Source of the DNA: Rhizobium rhizogenes
GTDB taxonomy: Bacteria > Pseudomonadota > Alphaproteobacteria > Rhizobiales > Rhizobiaceae
Direction: 5' to 3'
NCBI RefSeq assembly: GCF_002005205.3
Contig: NZ_CP019702.2
Location: forward strand, 2,050,001 to 2,114,000
DNA: 64,000 bases
The notes under the pieces are model-generated. The model searched no databases. It saw only the letters and a program-made list of their open reading frames with translations, and was not told the DNA's origin. Shown here piece by piece: positions 17,612 through 27,835 of this stretch. Within the stretch, counting starts at the first letter, position 1; every line of letters starts with the position of its first letter. The position numbers were made by a program, and so were the translations under genes.

Positions 17612-17626
17612 GAACAAAACAAGAAC
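17612..17626. promoter_or_regulatory. LexA (SOS) box of the imuA-imuB-dnaE2 operon
   Basis: GAACAAAACAAGAAC is an exact GAAC-N7-GAAC, the LexA operator known from alphaproteobacteria. It lies 38 bp before the imuA start, where LexA would block the promoter, and predicts DNA-damage induction of the cassette. It is also upstream of the divergent DUF1304 gene, at a distance of about 180 bp. Confidence 0.88.
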
Positions 17627-17664
17627 AATAAAGATGAATAACCGGAATTGAAACCTGTCATGCC

Positions 17665-18429
17665 ATGCAAAAGCGCGCGGATCAGTTGCTCGTTGTCGAA
17701 GAGCTGCGTGAAAGGCTGGAAAGGATCGGTAACGGCCTTCAGCGGCTGCACGAGAGCTTGCCTTTCGGCGTGGATGCCATCGACCATCACCTGCCGGGAG
17801 GCGGGCTGAAGCTCGGTTGCCTGCATGAGCTGAGCGGCGGCGGCAATGGCGCTGCCGATGGTGCAGCGGCAGCGCTGTTTGCTGCCGGTGTGGCGGCACG
17901 GCTTTCCGGCAAGGTTTTATGGTGTGTCACCCGGCGGGATCTGTTCATGCCGGGCCTGACGCAGGCCGGCCTGTCGCAGAACCGGCTTATCATCGTTGAA
18001 TGCCGCGATGAGAAAGGCGTGCTCGACTGTTTCGAGGAGGGCTTGCGCTGCAACGGTTTCGGCGCGGTGATGGGTGAAGTGGCGAAACTGCCGATGACCG
18101 CCTCGCGGCGGCTGCAGCTGGCGGCGGAAACCTCTGGGGTTACCGGCATCGCCATCCGCCGCTTCCGGCGTCAAGCCGATGCGGCGCTGTTCGGGGAGCC
18201 GACGGCGGCGGTGACCCGCTGGCGCATCTCCGTGCGGCCTTCATCACCTCTGCCGGTGTCGGGGGTGGGCAGGCCGCGCTGGTTTCTCGAACTTTTGCGA
18301 TGTCGCGGCGGCGAAAGTGCCGAATTTGAAGTGGAAGCCTGTGATGCAAAGGGTCGTCTCGCTCTACCTGCCGACATGGCCGACGGATCGTTTCCGGCGT
18401 CTTTTGGGGCAGAACGCGCCGCCGGTTGA
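17665..18429 (+). CDS. imuA: ImuA, RecA-like mutagenesis cassette protein
   Basis: This 254-residue protein is the first member of the damage-inducible imuA-imuB-dnaE2 cassette. The core starts with LPFGVDAIDHHLPGGGLKLGCLHEL, which resembles the region before the RecA Walker A, but the Walker lysine is not convincing (SGGGNGAADG), as is usual for ImuA. It is thought to help load the mutasome rather than repair DNA by itself. The C-terminal region overlaps the start of imuB. A LexA box lies just upstream. The identification rests on gene order as much as on sequence. Confidence 0.92.
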   Translation: MQKRADQLLVVEELRERLERIGNGLQRLHESLPFGVDAIDHHLPGGGLKLGCLHELSGGGNGAADGAAAALFAAGVAARLSGKVLWCVTRRDLFMPGLTQAGLSQNRLIIVECRDEKGVLDCFEEGLRCNGFGAVMGEVAKLPMTASRRLQLAAETSGVTGIAIRRFRRQADAALFGEPTAAVTRWRISVRPSSPLPVSGVGRPRWFLELLRCRGGESAEFEVEACDAKGRLALPADMADGSFPASFGAERAAG

Positions 18430-19861
18430 AAAGCCGCTGGTCATGGTTGGTCGTCAGGGCAGCCGCCGGCTGGTGCTGGCGCTCGACAAGGCGGCAAAGG
18501 CGGCGGGCATCCGCCCCGGCACGCCGGTCAGCAAGGCGCAGGCGCTGGTGCCGGGCCTTCTCGTTGAAGATCTGGATGCGGCTGGTGATGCCCGCGCCCT
18601 GCAGCAGCTGGCCTTTCATTTCCTGCGCATCTATGCCCCGATCGTCGCCGCCGACCCACCGGACGGGCTGGTGCTGGACACGGCGGGTGCGGATCATCTG
18701 CATGGCAATGAGACGCTGATGCTGAGCTGCATGGTCAACCGCCTGCATGCCGCCGGCTTTGCCGCCCGCGCCGCCATTGCCGATAGCTGGGGTGCGGCCC
18801 ATGCGCTGGCGCGTTTTAGCCGTGAGGTGATCAGCATCGTGCCGCCGGGCGGGCAGCGTGCGGCGATCAGCGGCTTGCCGCTTGCTGCGCTCAGGCTGGA
18901 GGAGCGTATGGTTTCCGGGCTGAAGGTGCTCGGTTTCCGCAGCATCGGCGAGCTTGCCGAAGCCCCGCGCGCGCCGCTGACCCTGCGTTTCGGCCCCGAG
19001 CTCGTTCGCCGACTTTCCCAGGCGCTCGGGGAGATCGGCGAACCCATCGAACCGGTGCGTGTGGCCGAACTGGTGGAGGTGCGGCGTGCCTTTCCCGAAC
19101 CCATCGCGGCGGCGGAAACGATTGCCCGTTATAGCCAAAAGCTGGTTGCCGAACTTTGCGTCGCGCTGGAAAAACGCGGCCTCGGCGCGCGTCGGGTCGA
19201 TCTGGTGCTGCACCGGGTGGATAGCGGTCTGCAGGCCATACGGGCCGGCACGTCCAGACCGGTGCGCGATGTCAAACAGCTTGTCCGGCTTTTGACCGAC
19301 CGCATCGACACCATCGATCCCGGCTTCGGCATCGAGATGATGGTTTTGACCGCCACCCATGCCGAGCCGCTTGTCGCTGCGCAGGCCCGTTCCTCGCTTC
19401 TGGAGGAAGGCCGTGCGGACATCGCCGATACGGTCGATGTCATCCTCAATCGCGGCCACCGGGTCTATCGTTATGCGGCGGTGGCGAGCGATGTGCCGGA
19501 ACGCTCCCTTACTTCAGTTGCGGCGCTGGCGCCTGATGATACGCTCGGTTGGCCCGGCCACTGGCCGCGTCCGGTCAGGCTGTTTGCAAGGCCTGAACCC
19601 ATCGAGACGCTGGCGCTGTTGCCCGACCATCCGCCGCGTTATTTCCTCTGGAAAGGCGTGCGCCATAATGTCAGGCGCGCCGATGGGCCGGAACGGGTGT
19701 TCGGCGAATGGTGGAAACGCGACCGGGAAAAGGCCGCGGTGCGCGATTATTTCATGGTGGAAAACGAAGGCGGCGAGCGCTTCTGGATTTTCCGCTCCGG
19801 TGATGGCGAACATGCCGAAACGGGTTCGCAGGGCTGGTTCATTCACGGGGTCTTCGCATGA
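18344..19861 (+). CDS. imuB: ImuB, Y-family polymerase-like protein
   Basis: The start at 18344 ([17 protein letters not shown]) has a GGAAG box and matches the usual ImuB beginning, giving 505 residues; a longer frame adds nine residues. It is built like a Y-family polymerase, but the first catalytic aspartate is absent ([11 protein letters not shown] instead of the normal HxDxDxFFA pattern), so it should be catalytically inactive and act as the bridge between the beta clamp, ImuA and DnaE2. It overlaps imuA by 86 bp and dnaE2 by 4 bp (ATGA), so translation is tightly coupled. Confidence 0.93.
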   Translation: MQRVVSLYLPTWPTDRFRRLLGQNAPPVEKPLVMVGRQGSRRLVLALDKAAKAAGIRPGTPVSKAQALVPGLLVEDLDAAGDARALQQLAFHFLRIYAPIVAADPPDGLVLDTAGADHLHGNETLMLSCMVNRLHAAGFAARAAIADSWGAAHALARFSREVISIVPPGGQRAAISGLPLAALRLEERMVSGLKVLGFRSIGELAEAPRAPLTLRFGPELVRRLSQALGEIGEPIEPVRVAELVEVRRAFPEPIAAAETIARYSQKLVAELCVALEKRGLGARRVDLVLHRVDSGLQAIRAGTSRPVRDVKQLVRLLTDRIDTIDPGFGIEMMVLTATHAEPLVAAQARSSLLEEGRADIADTVDVILNRGHRVYRYAAVASDVPERSLTSVAALAPDDTLGWPGHWPRPVRLFARPEPIETLALLPDHPPRYFLWKGVRHNVRRADGPERVFGEWWKRDREKAAVRDYFMVENEGGERFWIFRSGDGEHAETGSQGWFIHGVFA

Positions 19862-22800
19862 ATACGCCCCGTTATGCTGAACTTCAGGTGACCACGCATT
19901 TTTCCTTCCTGCGGGGTGCCAGCTCCTGCGAAGAGCTTTTCGAACAGGCCAAAAGCCTCGGCATCGAGGCGCTTGGTATCGTGGACCGCAACAGTCTTGC
20001 GGGCATTCCCCGCGCTTATGAAGCCGCCCATAATCATGGCATCCGCCTCATCATCGGCTGCCGCCTCGATCTGGATGACAATCTTTCCGTGCTCGCCTAT
20101 CCCATGGATCGCCCGGCTTACGGGCGGCTTTGCCGACTGCTTTCCGTCGGCAAGAAAAGAGGCGGCAAGGGCAAATGCCGGCTGGCTTGGGACGATCTCG
20201 TTGCCTATGGCGAAGGCCTGATCGTCGTGCTGCTCGCCGATCTGGCCGATGATCTCTGCGCACTGCGGCTGCGACGTCTCAAAGCCGCCTTTGCCGACAG
20301 GGCCTATATGGCGCTTAGCCTCCGAAGACGCCCCAACGACCAGATGCGGCTTTTCGAGCTATCGGAGATGGCGCAGGTCGCAGGTGTGCCGACTGTTGTC
20401 ACCAATGACGTGCTCTTTCATGTGCCGGAGCGGCGAATGCTGCAGGATGTCGTCACCTGCATCCGTCATAATTGCACCATCGACGAGGCGGGTTTTCGCC
20501 GCGAGCGGCATGCCGACCGTTACATGAAACCACCGGAAGAGATGCACCGGCTGTTTGCCCGTTACCCTGAAGCGCTTTCCCGTAGCCTTGAAATTGCGAA
20601 ACGCTGCAAATTTTCGCTGAAGGAACTGGTCTATCAATATCCCGAGGAGCGCAGCCTGCCGGGGCTGACGGCGCAGCAGGCGCTGGAGAAGATGGTCTGG
20701 GAAGCGGTGCCGGGGCGGTATCCAAAGGGTTTGCCTGAGAAGGTGGAAAAGGCGTTGCATCATGAGCTGGCGGTTGTCGGCAGGCTGCAATATGCCTCCT
20801 ATTTCCTGACCGTGAATGCCATTGTCCGTTATGCGCGCTCAAAAGATATTCTCTGTCAGGGGCGTGGTTCGGCGGCCAATTCGGTTATCTGTTTTGTGCT
20901 TGGTATCACCGCCATCGATCCTGCCCTTTTCAGCAATCTCGTCTTCGAACGGTTCGTTTCCGAAAACCGGGGCGAACCGCCGGATATCGACGTGGATTTC
21001 GAACACCAGCGGCGTGAAGAGGTCATTCAGTGGGTCTATGACACCTACGGCCGTGACAAGGCCGCACTTTGCTCTGTCGTTACCCGTTATCGCGGGCGTG
21101 GGGCGCTGCGCGATGTCGGCAAGGTTCTGGGCCTGCCGGAAGACCTGACGAAGCTTCTGTCCTCGCAGGTCTGGCGCTGGAGCGAGGGGGTGGGCGAAAA
21201 GCAGGTGAAGGAACTGAACCTCAATATGGAGGATCGCCGCCTGAAGCTTGCCTTCGAACTGGCCAACCAGCTTGTCGGCACACCGCGCCATCACAGCCAG
21301 CATCCGGGTGGTTTCGTTCTGACCCATGACCGGCTGGACGAGTTGGTGCCGATCGAACCCGCCGCCATGGATGATCGCCAGATCATCGAATGGGACAAGG
21401 ACGATATCGATGTCGTGAAGTTCATGAAGATGGATTGCCTGGCGCTTGGCATGCTCTCCTGCATGAAGCGCGGCTTCGACATGCTGGAGGCACGCACGGG
21501 AGAGAAATACGATCTCGCCGCCATGCCGCCGGATGACGGGCCTACCTATGCCATGATCCAGAAGGCCGATACGCTCGGTACGTTCCAGATTGAAAGCCGG
21601 GCGCAGATGTCGATGCTGCCGCGCCTGAGACCGAAGGAGTTTTACGACCTCGTCATTCAGGTTGCCATCGTTCGCCCCGGCCCCATTCAGGGGGATATGG
21701 TGCATCCCTATCTACGCCGTCGGCAGGGAAAGGAGCCGGTCCTTTTTCCGAAAAAAGAACTTGAAAGCGTCTTGGGAAAGACGATGGGTGTTCCGCTGTT
21801 TCAGGAGCAGGCGATGCGGATCGCCATGGATTGCGCCGGTTTCACCGCGGATGAAGCTGACCAGCTGCGCCGGGCCATGGCGACTTTCAAGAATGTCGGC
21901 ACCATTTCCAAATTCAGGGAGAAACTGGTCACGGGCATGGTCGCACGCGGTTATGAGCAGGAATTCGCCGAACGCATCTTCAAGCAGCTGGAAGGCTTTG
22001 GCAGTTATGGTTTCCCTGAAAGCCACGCGGCTTCCTTCGCGCTGATTGCTTACGCCTCCTCATGGCTGAAATGCCATCATCCCGATATTTTCTGTACGGC
22101 GCTTCTCAACTCGCAGCCCATGGGTTTTTACGCCCCGGCGCAGATCGTGCGCGATGCGCGTGATCATGGTGTCGAGGTGCGTCCGGTCTGCGTTAATAAC
22201 AGCCGCTTCGATTGCACGCTGGAGCCTACGGGCAAGAAGAATGGCAAGGGTGAGGAGCGGTTTGCCGTGCGGCTTGGCCTGCGCATGGTGAAGGGGCTTT
22301 CCAATGACCATGCTGCAAAAATCGTCGCCGCCCGGCAGGATCGGCCTTTTGCCTCCGTCGACGATCTGTGGCGAAGGGCGGGTGTTCCGGCCACCGCCCT
22401 TGTCTGTCTCGCCGAAGCCGATGGCTTTCTGCCGTCGCTTTCGCTTTTCAGGCGCGAGGCGCTCTGGGCCATCAAGGCCCTGCGGGATGAACCGCTGCCG
22501 CTTTTCGCCGCCGCGGCCATCAGGGAAAATGCCGTTATCGAAGAGCTTCAGGAACCCTCCGTTGCGCTCAGGCCCATGACTGACGGTGGCGAGGTGGTGC
22601 AGGATTACGGCCATGTGGGGTTGACACTGCGCGAACATCCCATGACCTTCCTGCGGCATGATCTTTCCCGCCGCCGCATCGTCACCTGTGCGGAGGCGGT
22701 GCGCGTTCGGGATGGCACATGGCTGGAAACGGCCGGTCTGGTGCTGGTGCGCCAGCGCCCCGGTTCGGCAAAGGGCGTGATCTTCATGACGCTGGAGGAC

Positions 22801-23136
22801 GAGACGGGCATTGCCAATGCGGTGCTGTGGGTCAAAACCTTCGAAAAATACCGCCGCGTGGTGTTGTCCGCCGGCATGGTCGGCATTTACGGCAAGATCC
22901 AGCGGGAAGGTGAGGTGGTGCATCTGGTCGCCCACCGGCTGACCGATCTGTCGCAGGCCCTGGCAAGCGTGGGCGAGCGCAACCACGCCTTTCCCCTGTC
23001 GCATGGGCGTGGTGACGAGTTTCATCACGGCATGTCGCCGGATGATCACCGCGTCATCAGGAAACGCCCGCCGCCCGCCGACCATGATGACGATGCGGTC
23101 GAGCGGATAAAGGTCATTTCCCGCAATTTTCACTGA
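19858..23136 (+). CDS. dnaE2: Error-prone DNA polymerase DnaE2 (ImuC)
   Basis: This 1092-residue C-family DNA polymerase performs damage-induced mutagenic synthesis. The N-terminal PHP domain begins [16 protein letters not shown] and includes [18 protein letters not shown]. The palm motif [16 protein letters not shown] carries the catalytic aspartates, and the [13 protein letters not shown] segment lies just before it. An OB-fold region near the C-terminus includes [16 protein letters not shown]. The length is normal for DnaE2 and no frameshift is seen. It completes the LexA-controlled cassette. The next gene starts on the opposite strand only 14 bp after its stop. Confidence 0.96.
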   Translation: MNTPRYAELQVTTHFSFLRGASSCEELFEQAKSLGIEALGIVDRNSLAGIPRAYEAAHNHGIRLIIGCRLDLDDNLSVLAYPMDRPAYGRLCRLLSVGKKRGGKGKCRLAWDDLVAYGEGLIVVLLADLADDLCALRLRRLKAAFADRAYMALSLRRRPNDQMRLFELSEMAQVAGVPTVVTNDVLFHVPERRMLQDVVTCIRHNCTIDEAGFRRERHADRYMKPPEEMHRLFARYPEALSRSLEIAKRCKFSLKELVYQYPEERSLPGLTAQQALEKMVWEAVPGRYPKGLPEKVEKALHHELAVVGRLQYASYFLTVNAIVRYARSKDILCQGRGSAANSVICFVLGITAIDPALFSNLVFERFVSENRGEPPDIDVDFEHQRREEVIQWVYDTYGRDKAALCSVVTRYRGRGALRDVGKVLGLPEDLTKLLSSQVWRWSEGVGEKQVKELNLNMEDRRLKLAFELANQLVGTPRHHSQHPGGFVLTHDRLDELVPIEPAAMDDRQIIEWDKDDIDVVKFMKMDCLALGMLSCMKRGFDMLEARTGEKYDLAAMPPDDGPTYAMIQKADTLGTFQIESRAQMSMLPRLRPKEFYDLVIQVAIVRPGPIQGDMVHPYLRRRQGKEPVLFPKKELESVLGKTMGVPLFQEQAMRIAMDCAGFTADEADQLRRAMATFKNVGTISKFREKLVTGMVARGYEQEFAERIFKQLEGFGSYGFPESHAASFALIAYASSWLKCHHPDIFCTALLNSQPMGFYAPAQIVRDARDHGVEVRPVCVNNSRFDCTLEPTGKKNGKGEERFAVRLGLRMVKGLSNDHAAKIVAARQDRPFASVDDLWRRAGVPATALVCLAEADGFLPSLSLFRREALWAIKALRDEPLPLFAAAAIRENAVIEELQEPSVALRPMTDGGEVVQDYGHVGLTLREHPMTFLRHDLSRRRIVTCAEAVRVRDGTWLETAGLVLVRQRPGSAKGVIFMTLEDETGIANAVLWVKTFEKYRRVVLSAGMVGIYGKIQREGEVVHLVAHRLTDLSQALASVGERNHAFPLSHGRGDEFHHGMSPDDHRVIRKRPPPADHDDDAVERIKVISRNFH

Positions 23137-23150
23137 GAAGGCGGCTCAGC

Positions 23151-23789
23151 TTACCTCTTGCGCGCCACGATATAAGGGCGCCTGTCATTGCCCTTCGTTG
23201 CATGAATTTCCGTCGCCAGAATGTCGAAACCACCGGCGTTTATATGCCGGCCAAGCTCGGCCGCGTTGAACACGCCGGCATAGGGCGCCTTGCCGATTGC
23301 CCGCATCGCCGGCAGGACAAGGCGGATAAGCGGGTTCATATCGCCGACACAGGGGGTCTTGGTAATGAACAGGCCGTGCGGGGCAAGCAGGGCATGAATG
23401 TGCCGCAGCGTGCCGGGCAGGTCGCGGACCAGATGAAGATAGTTGAAACCCAGTACCGCACTGAACTGCCTGTCGCCGGGCACAAGCGCTTCCGCAGTCG
23501 TTGCGCTGAAGGTGAGGTTGTGGAGAGCGCCGGCGGCTTGTTTTCTCTCTTTGGCGATTGCGATCATGTCGGCGGAAATATCCGTCGCATAATAGTCTTT
23601 GACACTACCCGCCAGCCGGATCGCCGTCGTCCCGGTGCCGCAGCCCAGTTCCAGTATGCTGTCGTCGGGTTTCAGCAGGGCGCGGGTCCGCTCCAGCGTG
23701 CGCGCATATCCGGCCTCGTCTGAAATCCTGCCTTTCGCATATTTCCGTGCTGACCGGTTCCAGAAACGGGCGTCGTCGGCCATGCTCAT
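23151..23789 (-). CDS. SAM-dependent methyltransferase (class I)
   Basis: This 212-residue cytosolic protein has the SAM-binding motif I ILELGCGTGTTAIRLAG, an acidic residue after strand 2 (YYATDISADMIAIA) and the motif IV region FSAVLGFNYLHLVRDLP. A topology break after LLAPHGLFITKTPCVG matches small Methyltransf_11/25-type enzymes. It begins MSMADDARFWNRSARKYA, the common start of this subgroup. No neighbour suggests the methyl acceptor. It is convergent with dnaE2 and probably a single-gene unit. Confidence 0.85.
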   Translation of the reverse strand: MSMADDARFWNRSARKYAKGRISDEAGYARTLERTRALLKPDDSILELGCGTGTTAIRLAGSVKDYYATDISADMIAIAKERKQAAGALHNLTFSATTAEALVPGDRQFSAVLGFNYLHLVRDLPGTLRHIHALLAPHGLFITKTPCVGDMNPLIRLVLPAMRAIGKAPYAGVFNAAELGRHINAGGFDILATEIHATKGNDRRPYIVARKR

Positions 23790-23872
23790 GGTGGATGCTC
23801 CCCGGACGACGTATTTCCGCTTCAGGCGGGTCTGTTCTCACACACTATCCTTACCCCGTTTGTCTGAAGCTT

Positions 23873-24811
23873 TTAAGCCGCATCCTCCAGCCCGGCCGTA
23901 TCCTTGCGGCGGAACTGGCTGGGTGGCGCGCCGAGCACCCGTTTGAAGGCGCGGCTGAAGGAAGCTTCGGAATCGTAACCGAGCTTTTCCGCAGCGAGCG
24001 TCACGCGCATGCCTTCGCGCAGCCATAGCCGTGCCTGATGCATGCGCACGCGCACCACATAACGCGCCGGGCTTTCACCCACCACGCGGGTGAAACGTTC
24101 CGCAAAACTGGAGCGGGATGCGCCCATCAAGGAGGCAAGCTCTTCCACGCTCCAGTCCTTTTCCGGGGTGAGGTGGATGGCGGCCAGCACCCGCCCGAGT
24201 TCGGGATTGCGCACGGCGGCCAGCCAGCCGCTGGAATCGCCGCAGCCATGTTCCACCCAGGTGCGGATCAGGGTCGCGGTCAGCACATCGGCAAGCCTTG
24301 CCAGAATGCCACCGGCACCGACGCGGTTCAGCTCCACTTCGCGCGCCATGGCTTCCAGCAGGTGGGGAATGGCCGGGTCGCTTTTGGCCAGGTCGCTGGT
24401 CAGCATCACATCCGGCATCAGCTGCAGCAGCGGGTGCAGATTATCCATGTTGAAACGCATGGAAGCGGTAAAGGCCACGGTATCGCCGCCGGCGCTGGCG
24501 CATTGCATGTCGAAAATGCCCTGGCAGACTTCCTTCTTGCCGAAACGGTCAAAGGGCGAGGGCGTCACATTCTCGCCGCTGGCAAGCACATGGGCGTGCC
24601 CGCGCGGCAGAAGCACGGCATCGCCGCATTTAAGCATCAGCCATTCGCCGGAAGGCTTTCGCAGCTTCGCCTGGCCGACGCCGATAAAATGAAACCGCGC
24701 CGCTTCCTGTTCGGGAAAGGCGGTGGCCCAGGGGGTGGCCATGCGGCAGCGGCCATATTCCACGCCGTCAAGTCTCAGACCTCGCAGCATTTCCGTCAGG
24801 GCATCATTCAT
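23873..24811 (-). CDS. AraC family regulator with cupin-type sensor domain
   Basis: This 312-residue regulator has an N-terminal cupin-like ligand domain (FHFIGVGQAKLRKPSGEWLM with CGDAVLLPRGHAHVL) and a C-terminal double helix-turn-helix (WSVEELASLMGASRSSFAERF and VTLAAEKLGYDSEASFSRAFKR). The start at 24811 (MNDALTEMLRGL) is preferred on domain grounds; a start 17 codons earlier at 24862 is possible and neither has a strong ribosome site. It is divergent from an MFS efflux gene, about 180 bp away. This arrangement usually means it activates or represses that transporter. Confidence 0.88.
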   Translation of the reverse strand: MNDALTEMLRGLRLDGVEYGRCRMATPWATAFPEQEAARFHFIGVGQAKLRKPSGEWLMLKCGDAVLLPRGHAHVLASGENVTPSPFDRFGKKEVCQGIFDMQCASAGGDTVAFTASMRFNMDNLHPLLQLMPDVMLTSDLAKSDPAIPHLLEAMAREVELNRVGAGGILARLADVLTATLIRTWVEHGCGDSSGWLAAVRNPELGRVLAAIHLTPEKDWSVEELASLMGASRSSFAERFTRVVGESPARYVVRVRMHQARLWLREGMRVTLAAEKLGYDSEASFSRAFKRVLGAPPSQFRRKDTAGLEDAA

Positions 24812-24992
24812 GGCATCTCGCAAATTCGGACGATTGGTTAAGGAATACGGATTTTCTAGCATGGAAACGCCGGGGTGTCACGCATAGCTTATGACCATCG
24901 ATTTGCGGGCGCTGAACCGGCCTCCCAGCGGTTTCATCGTCTTGCCCTTCCATTTCAGGGCGCATTCTGGCAATGCGCATCAGGAGATTTTC

Positions 24993-26210
24993 ATGAATAA
25001 CCGGACCATAAACGAACTCGAATATGTGCCGCGCAGAAAAGAGCCGGATGCGAAGTGGGCTGCCGTGGTTTCGCTTTCGCTCGGTGTCTTCGGGCTGGTG
25101 ACGGCGGAGTTTCTGCCGGTCAGCCTTCTTACGCCGCTATCGGAAGATCTTGCCATCAGCTCCGGCATTGCCGGGCAATCCATCACCGTCACCGCGCTGG
25201 TTGCGGCGGTTGCCGGCCCCGGCGTCGTCATTGGCACACGCGGCATTGACCGCCGCTGGACACTTCTCGGGCTCACCACGCTGCTCATCATTTCCAGCAC
25301 GCTTGCCGCTTTTGCCAACGGGCTTTTCATGCTGTTTGCATCGCGCGTCCTGCTCGGCATCGGCCTTGGCGGTTTCTGGGCGATGTCGGCGGCGCTGGCG
25401 CTGCGGCTCGTGCCGCTCGACAAGATGCCGCGTGCCATGGCCATCATCCTGACAGGGGTTTCGGTCGCCACCGTCTGTGCCGCACCGGTGGGCGCATGGA
25501 TCGGCGCGACGCTCGGCTGGCGCGCGGCCTTCGTGGTTGCAGGTGTGCTCGGTGTCATCGCACTTGCCGTGCAGCTGCTGACCATTCCGTCTCTGCCGCC
25601 GGCCGGCGCACCCGGTCTTTCCACCATGTTCCGGCTGTTGCAGCGGCCGCAGGTCCGGATCGGCCTTCTGACAACGCTGTTCATCGTTGCGGGTCACTTT
25701 GCCGGCTTCACCTATGTTCGCCCGTTCCTGGAGGACGTGCCGCAGCTCGGCGTTGAAGCGATTTCCCTCGTTCTTCTGGTTTATGGCATCGGTGGTTTCT
25801 TCGGTAATCTCTTCGGCGGTTTCCTTGCCGAGAAGAACACGGCATGGGCCGTGACCTTTGCCGCCACGCTGATTGCCGCTTCGGCCTCCATTCTGGTGAT
25901 TGCCGGCGCATCTCCCGTCGTTGCGGGCGTCGCCATCGCTTCCTGGGGTTTTGCCTTCGGCGCGCTTCCGGTCAGCGTACAAAGCTTCATCACCCGCGTA
26001 GCTTCGGATGAGGCGGAAAGTGCCGGCGCGCTGCTGCTCACCACCTTCCAGATCGCCATTTCCAGCGGCGCGGTTCTCGGCGGCCTGCTGATCGATCTGC
26101 AGGGGGCAACGATGGTCTTCGTCTTCGTGGCGATTTCTGCCCTTCTCGGTGCATCGCTCATGGCGTCGCGCCGGGGTGTGGTGCCGCAGGTAGAGGCATC
26201 GCAGGGATAA
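24993..26210 (+). CDS. MFS efflux transporter (sugar-efflux/drug-resistance type)
   Basis: The start at 24993 (MNNRTINELEYVPRRKEP) has an AGGAG box, giving 405 residues and about 12 membrane helices. An earlier start would add an unlikely leader. The first helix reads VVSLSLGVFGLVTAEFLPVSLL, with the TAEFLPVSLL element typical of the DHA1 (AraJ/SotB/PbuE) group, and the GIDRRWTLL loop replaces the usual motif A. It is divergent from an AraC/cupin regulator that probably controls it. Two hairpins follow the stop. The exported compound is unknown. Confidence 0.9.
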   Translation: MNNRTINELEYVPRRKEPDAKWAAVVSLSLGVFGLVTAEFLPVSLLTPLSEDLAISSGIAGQSITVTALVAAVAGPGVVIGTRGIDRRWTLLGLTTLLIISSTLAAFANGLFMLFASRVLLGIGLGGFWAMSAALALRLVPLDKMPRAMAIILTGVSVATVCAAPVGAWIGATLGWRAAFVVAGVLGVIALAVQLLTIPSLPPAGAPGLSTMFRLLQRPQVRIGLLTTLFIVAGHFAGFTYVRPFLEDVPQLGVEAISLVLLVYGIGGFFGNLFGGFLAEKNTAWAVTFAATLIAASASILVIAGASPVVAGVAIASWGFAFGALPVSVQSFITRVASDEAESAGALLLTTFQIAISSGAVLGGLLIDLQGATMVFVFVAISALLGASLMASRRGVVPQVEASQG

Positions 26211-26226
26211 GAACCGGCTAAAATAA

Positions 26227-26250
26227 AAGGCCCGCTTTCGAGCGGGCCTT
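26227..26250 (+). terminator. Strong GC hairpin after MFS gene
   Basis: Perfect 10-bp arms AAGGCCCGCT / AGCGGGCCTT with a TTCG tetraloop start 16 bp after the stop codon. The T-run is short (TT on this strand, TT also on the other), so it may act in both directions. Confidence 0.75.
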
Positions 26251-26255
26251 CCGAT

Positions 26256-26282
26256 AAGAGTCGCGTAACGCGGCTCTTTTTT
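26256..26282 (+). terminator. Second hairpin with T-run
   Basis: AGAGTCGCG-TAA-CGCGGCTCT has one mismatch and is followed directly by TTTTTT, a classical intrinsic terminator in tandem with the previous hairpin. It separates the MFS gene from the convergent GTPase gene. Confidence 0.75.
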
Positions 26283-26334
26283 GTGGGTGACGGGCAGGGG
26301 AGCGCTGGATGTCCAGCGCACCGCCCCGGTCCTG

Positions 26335-27537
26335 TCAGGCGGCCTGTCTGTCCCAATTGGCGAAGGGGTCCGGCAAGTGTCGCCATGCGTTGGGCGTGAA
26401 AGCTTCGGTGTCGATCAGGCAGGCGTCGAGCTGGGCGCGAATGCGGGCCTCGCTCATCGGGTCGGAGCCGATGAAGACGATTTCCTGCCGCCGGTCGCCG
26501 AAGACCGGATCGAGATAGGGCTTCATCATGTCGATAAACTGTTTTTCACGCGGCCATTGCTCCTTGGGCACGGCGGACCACCACAAACCCATCTTGCCGG
26601 TGCGCACCAATGCGCCCGCCTGGCTGATCTCGCCGACATAACGTGGCCGTGTCGCCAGCCAGAAAAAGCCCTTGGCGCGCACCACCCCCGGCCAGGCACG
26701 ATCGATGAAGCGCTGGAACAGTACGGGGTCGAACGGTTTTTTGGCGCGGTAAACGAAGGAGCGGATGCCATATTCCTCGGTTTCGGGAATGTGGTCCTTG
26801 AAGCCGTGCAGTTCCTTGAACCACAGGGGATGTTCTTCGGCCCTGGCGAAATCGAAGCGACCGGTGCCGAGCACCTCCTTCAGTTCCACCCTGCCGAAAT
26901 CCGCCTCGATGAGTTTCGCATCCGGGTTCAGCCCGACGATGATCTTGCGGGCCGCATCCCGCTCCTCGGGCGTGGCGGTGCCGATCTTGTTGAGGACGAC
27001 CACATCGGCAAATTCAATCTGCTCGACCAGAAGGTCGACGATGGTGCGGCTGTCGCCATCACCCGCCGTTTCGCCCCGGTCGGCCAGAAAATCGGATGAA
27101 CCGTAATCATTGAGAAGATTGGCGGCATCCACCACCGTTACCATCGTATCCAGCTGCGCGACATCAGACAGGCTGCGGCCGTTCTCGTCACGAAAATCGA
27201 AGGTGGCGGCCACGGGAAGCGGCTCGGCGATGCCGGTGGATTCAATCAGCAGATAATCGAAGCGGCCCTGTTCGGCGAGCGCACGGACCTCGGTCAAGAG
27301 GTCGTCGCGCAGCGTGCAACAGATGCAGCCATTGGTCATTTCCACCAGCTGTTCCTCGGTGCGCGAAAGATTGGCGCCGCCATCCCGCACCAGCGCCGCA
27401 TCGATATTGATTTCGCTCATATCGTTGACGATCAACGCCACCCGCAGGCCATCACGATTGGCGAGGATGTGGTTGAGGAGGGTGGTTTTGCCAGCGCCTA
27501 AAAAGCCGGAGAGGACGGTGACGGGGAGTTTTTTCAT
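26335..27537 (-). CDS. COG0523 (CobW/G3E) GTPase, zinc-responsive metallochaperone
   Basis: The start at 27537 has a GAGG box, giving 400 residues. The GTP-binding P-loop is GFLGAGKTT (11-19), the metal-binding motif of the family is CICC (71-74, in [12 protein letters not shown]), and NKIG serves as the base-recognition motif. A C-terminal CobW_C region follows. It has no cobalamin genes around it. It is divergent from znuCBA, and a Zur-like palindrome lies about 100 bp upstream. It is therefore best read as a zinc-starvation GTPase that moves zinc to client proteins. Confidence 0.93.
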   Translation of the reverse strand: MKKLPVTVLSGFLGAGKTTLLNHILANRDGLRVALIVNDMSEINIDAALVRDGGANLSRTEEQLVEMTNGCICCTLRDDLLTEVRALAEQGRFDYLLIESTGIAEPLPVAATFDFRDENGRSLSDVAQLDTMVTVVDAANLLNDYGSSDFLADRGETAGDGDSRTIVDLLVEQIEFADVVVLNKIGTATPEERDAARKIIVGLNPDAKLIEADFGRVELKEVLGTGRFDFARAEEHPLWFKELHGFKDHIPETEEYGIRSFVYRAKKPFDPVLFQRFIDRAWPGVVRAKGFFWLATRPRYVGEISQAGALVRTGKMGLWWSAVPKEQWPREKQFIDMMKPYLDPVFGDRRQEIVFIGSDPMSEARIRAQLDACLIDTEAFTPNAWRHLPDPFANWDRQAA

Positions 27538-27639
27538 GGGGACCTCGTTCTGTGGCAACAGTCGCGTGGGCGTTTTGACGACCACGGCAGGCGATCTGGA
27601 AACGGAGGGTTTTTGGAGTGCCGGTTCCAGTTATGTAGC

Positions 27640-27652
27640 GTAATAACATTAC
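27640..27652. promoter_or_regulatory. Zur-like box 1 (GTPase side)
   Basis: GTAATAACATTAC is an inverted repeat (GTAAT / ATTAC). It is identical to the core of box 3 and lies 103 bp upstream of the COG0523 GTPase start. This fits repression by Zur when zinc is plentiful. Confidence 0.75.
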
Positions 27653-27746
27653 ACTTGTGTAACATGTCAACGGGCTTTGGAAAAAAAGCATCTGCGGAGG
27701 CGTGAGGTCTCTGCCCAACAGCGTACCGCTCTGACTTTCCAATAGT

Positions 27747-27762
27747 TAATGTTATTTCATTA
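27747..27762. promoter_or_regulatory. Zur-like box 2 (central)
   Basis: TAATGTTATTTCATTA has arms TAATG / CATTA. It is weaker than boxes 1 and 3 and lies between them in the shared znu/GTPase intergenic region, 74 bp before the znuC start. Confidence 0.6.
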
Positions 27763-27778
27763 CGTATTCGTTTGACGA

Positions 27779-27795
27779 ATGTAATAACATTACAT
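27779..27795. promoter_or_regulatory. Zur-like box 3 (znuC side)
   Basis: ATGTAATAACATTACAT is a perfect 7-bp inverted repeat around AAC. It contains the same 13-bp core as box 1 and lies 40 bp before the znuC start, over or just after the probable promoter. Confidence 0.8.
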
Positions 27796-27835
27796 ATCAA
27801 GGGTCCTCGAATGAAACCCCGCCCAGGAGGGATCG

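Noticed and set aside
17435..17899. Long N-terminal extension of the DUF1304 gene
   Set aside because: It would run through the LexA box and antisense to imuA. A perfect ribosome site and the family start are at 17434.
18344..18429. imuA/imuB overlap as a possible frameshift or gene fusion
   Set aside because: Both products have the lengths and ends expected of separate ImuA and ImuB proteins, and the overlap is consistent with translational coupling.
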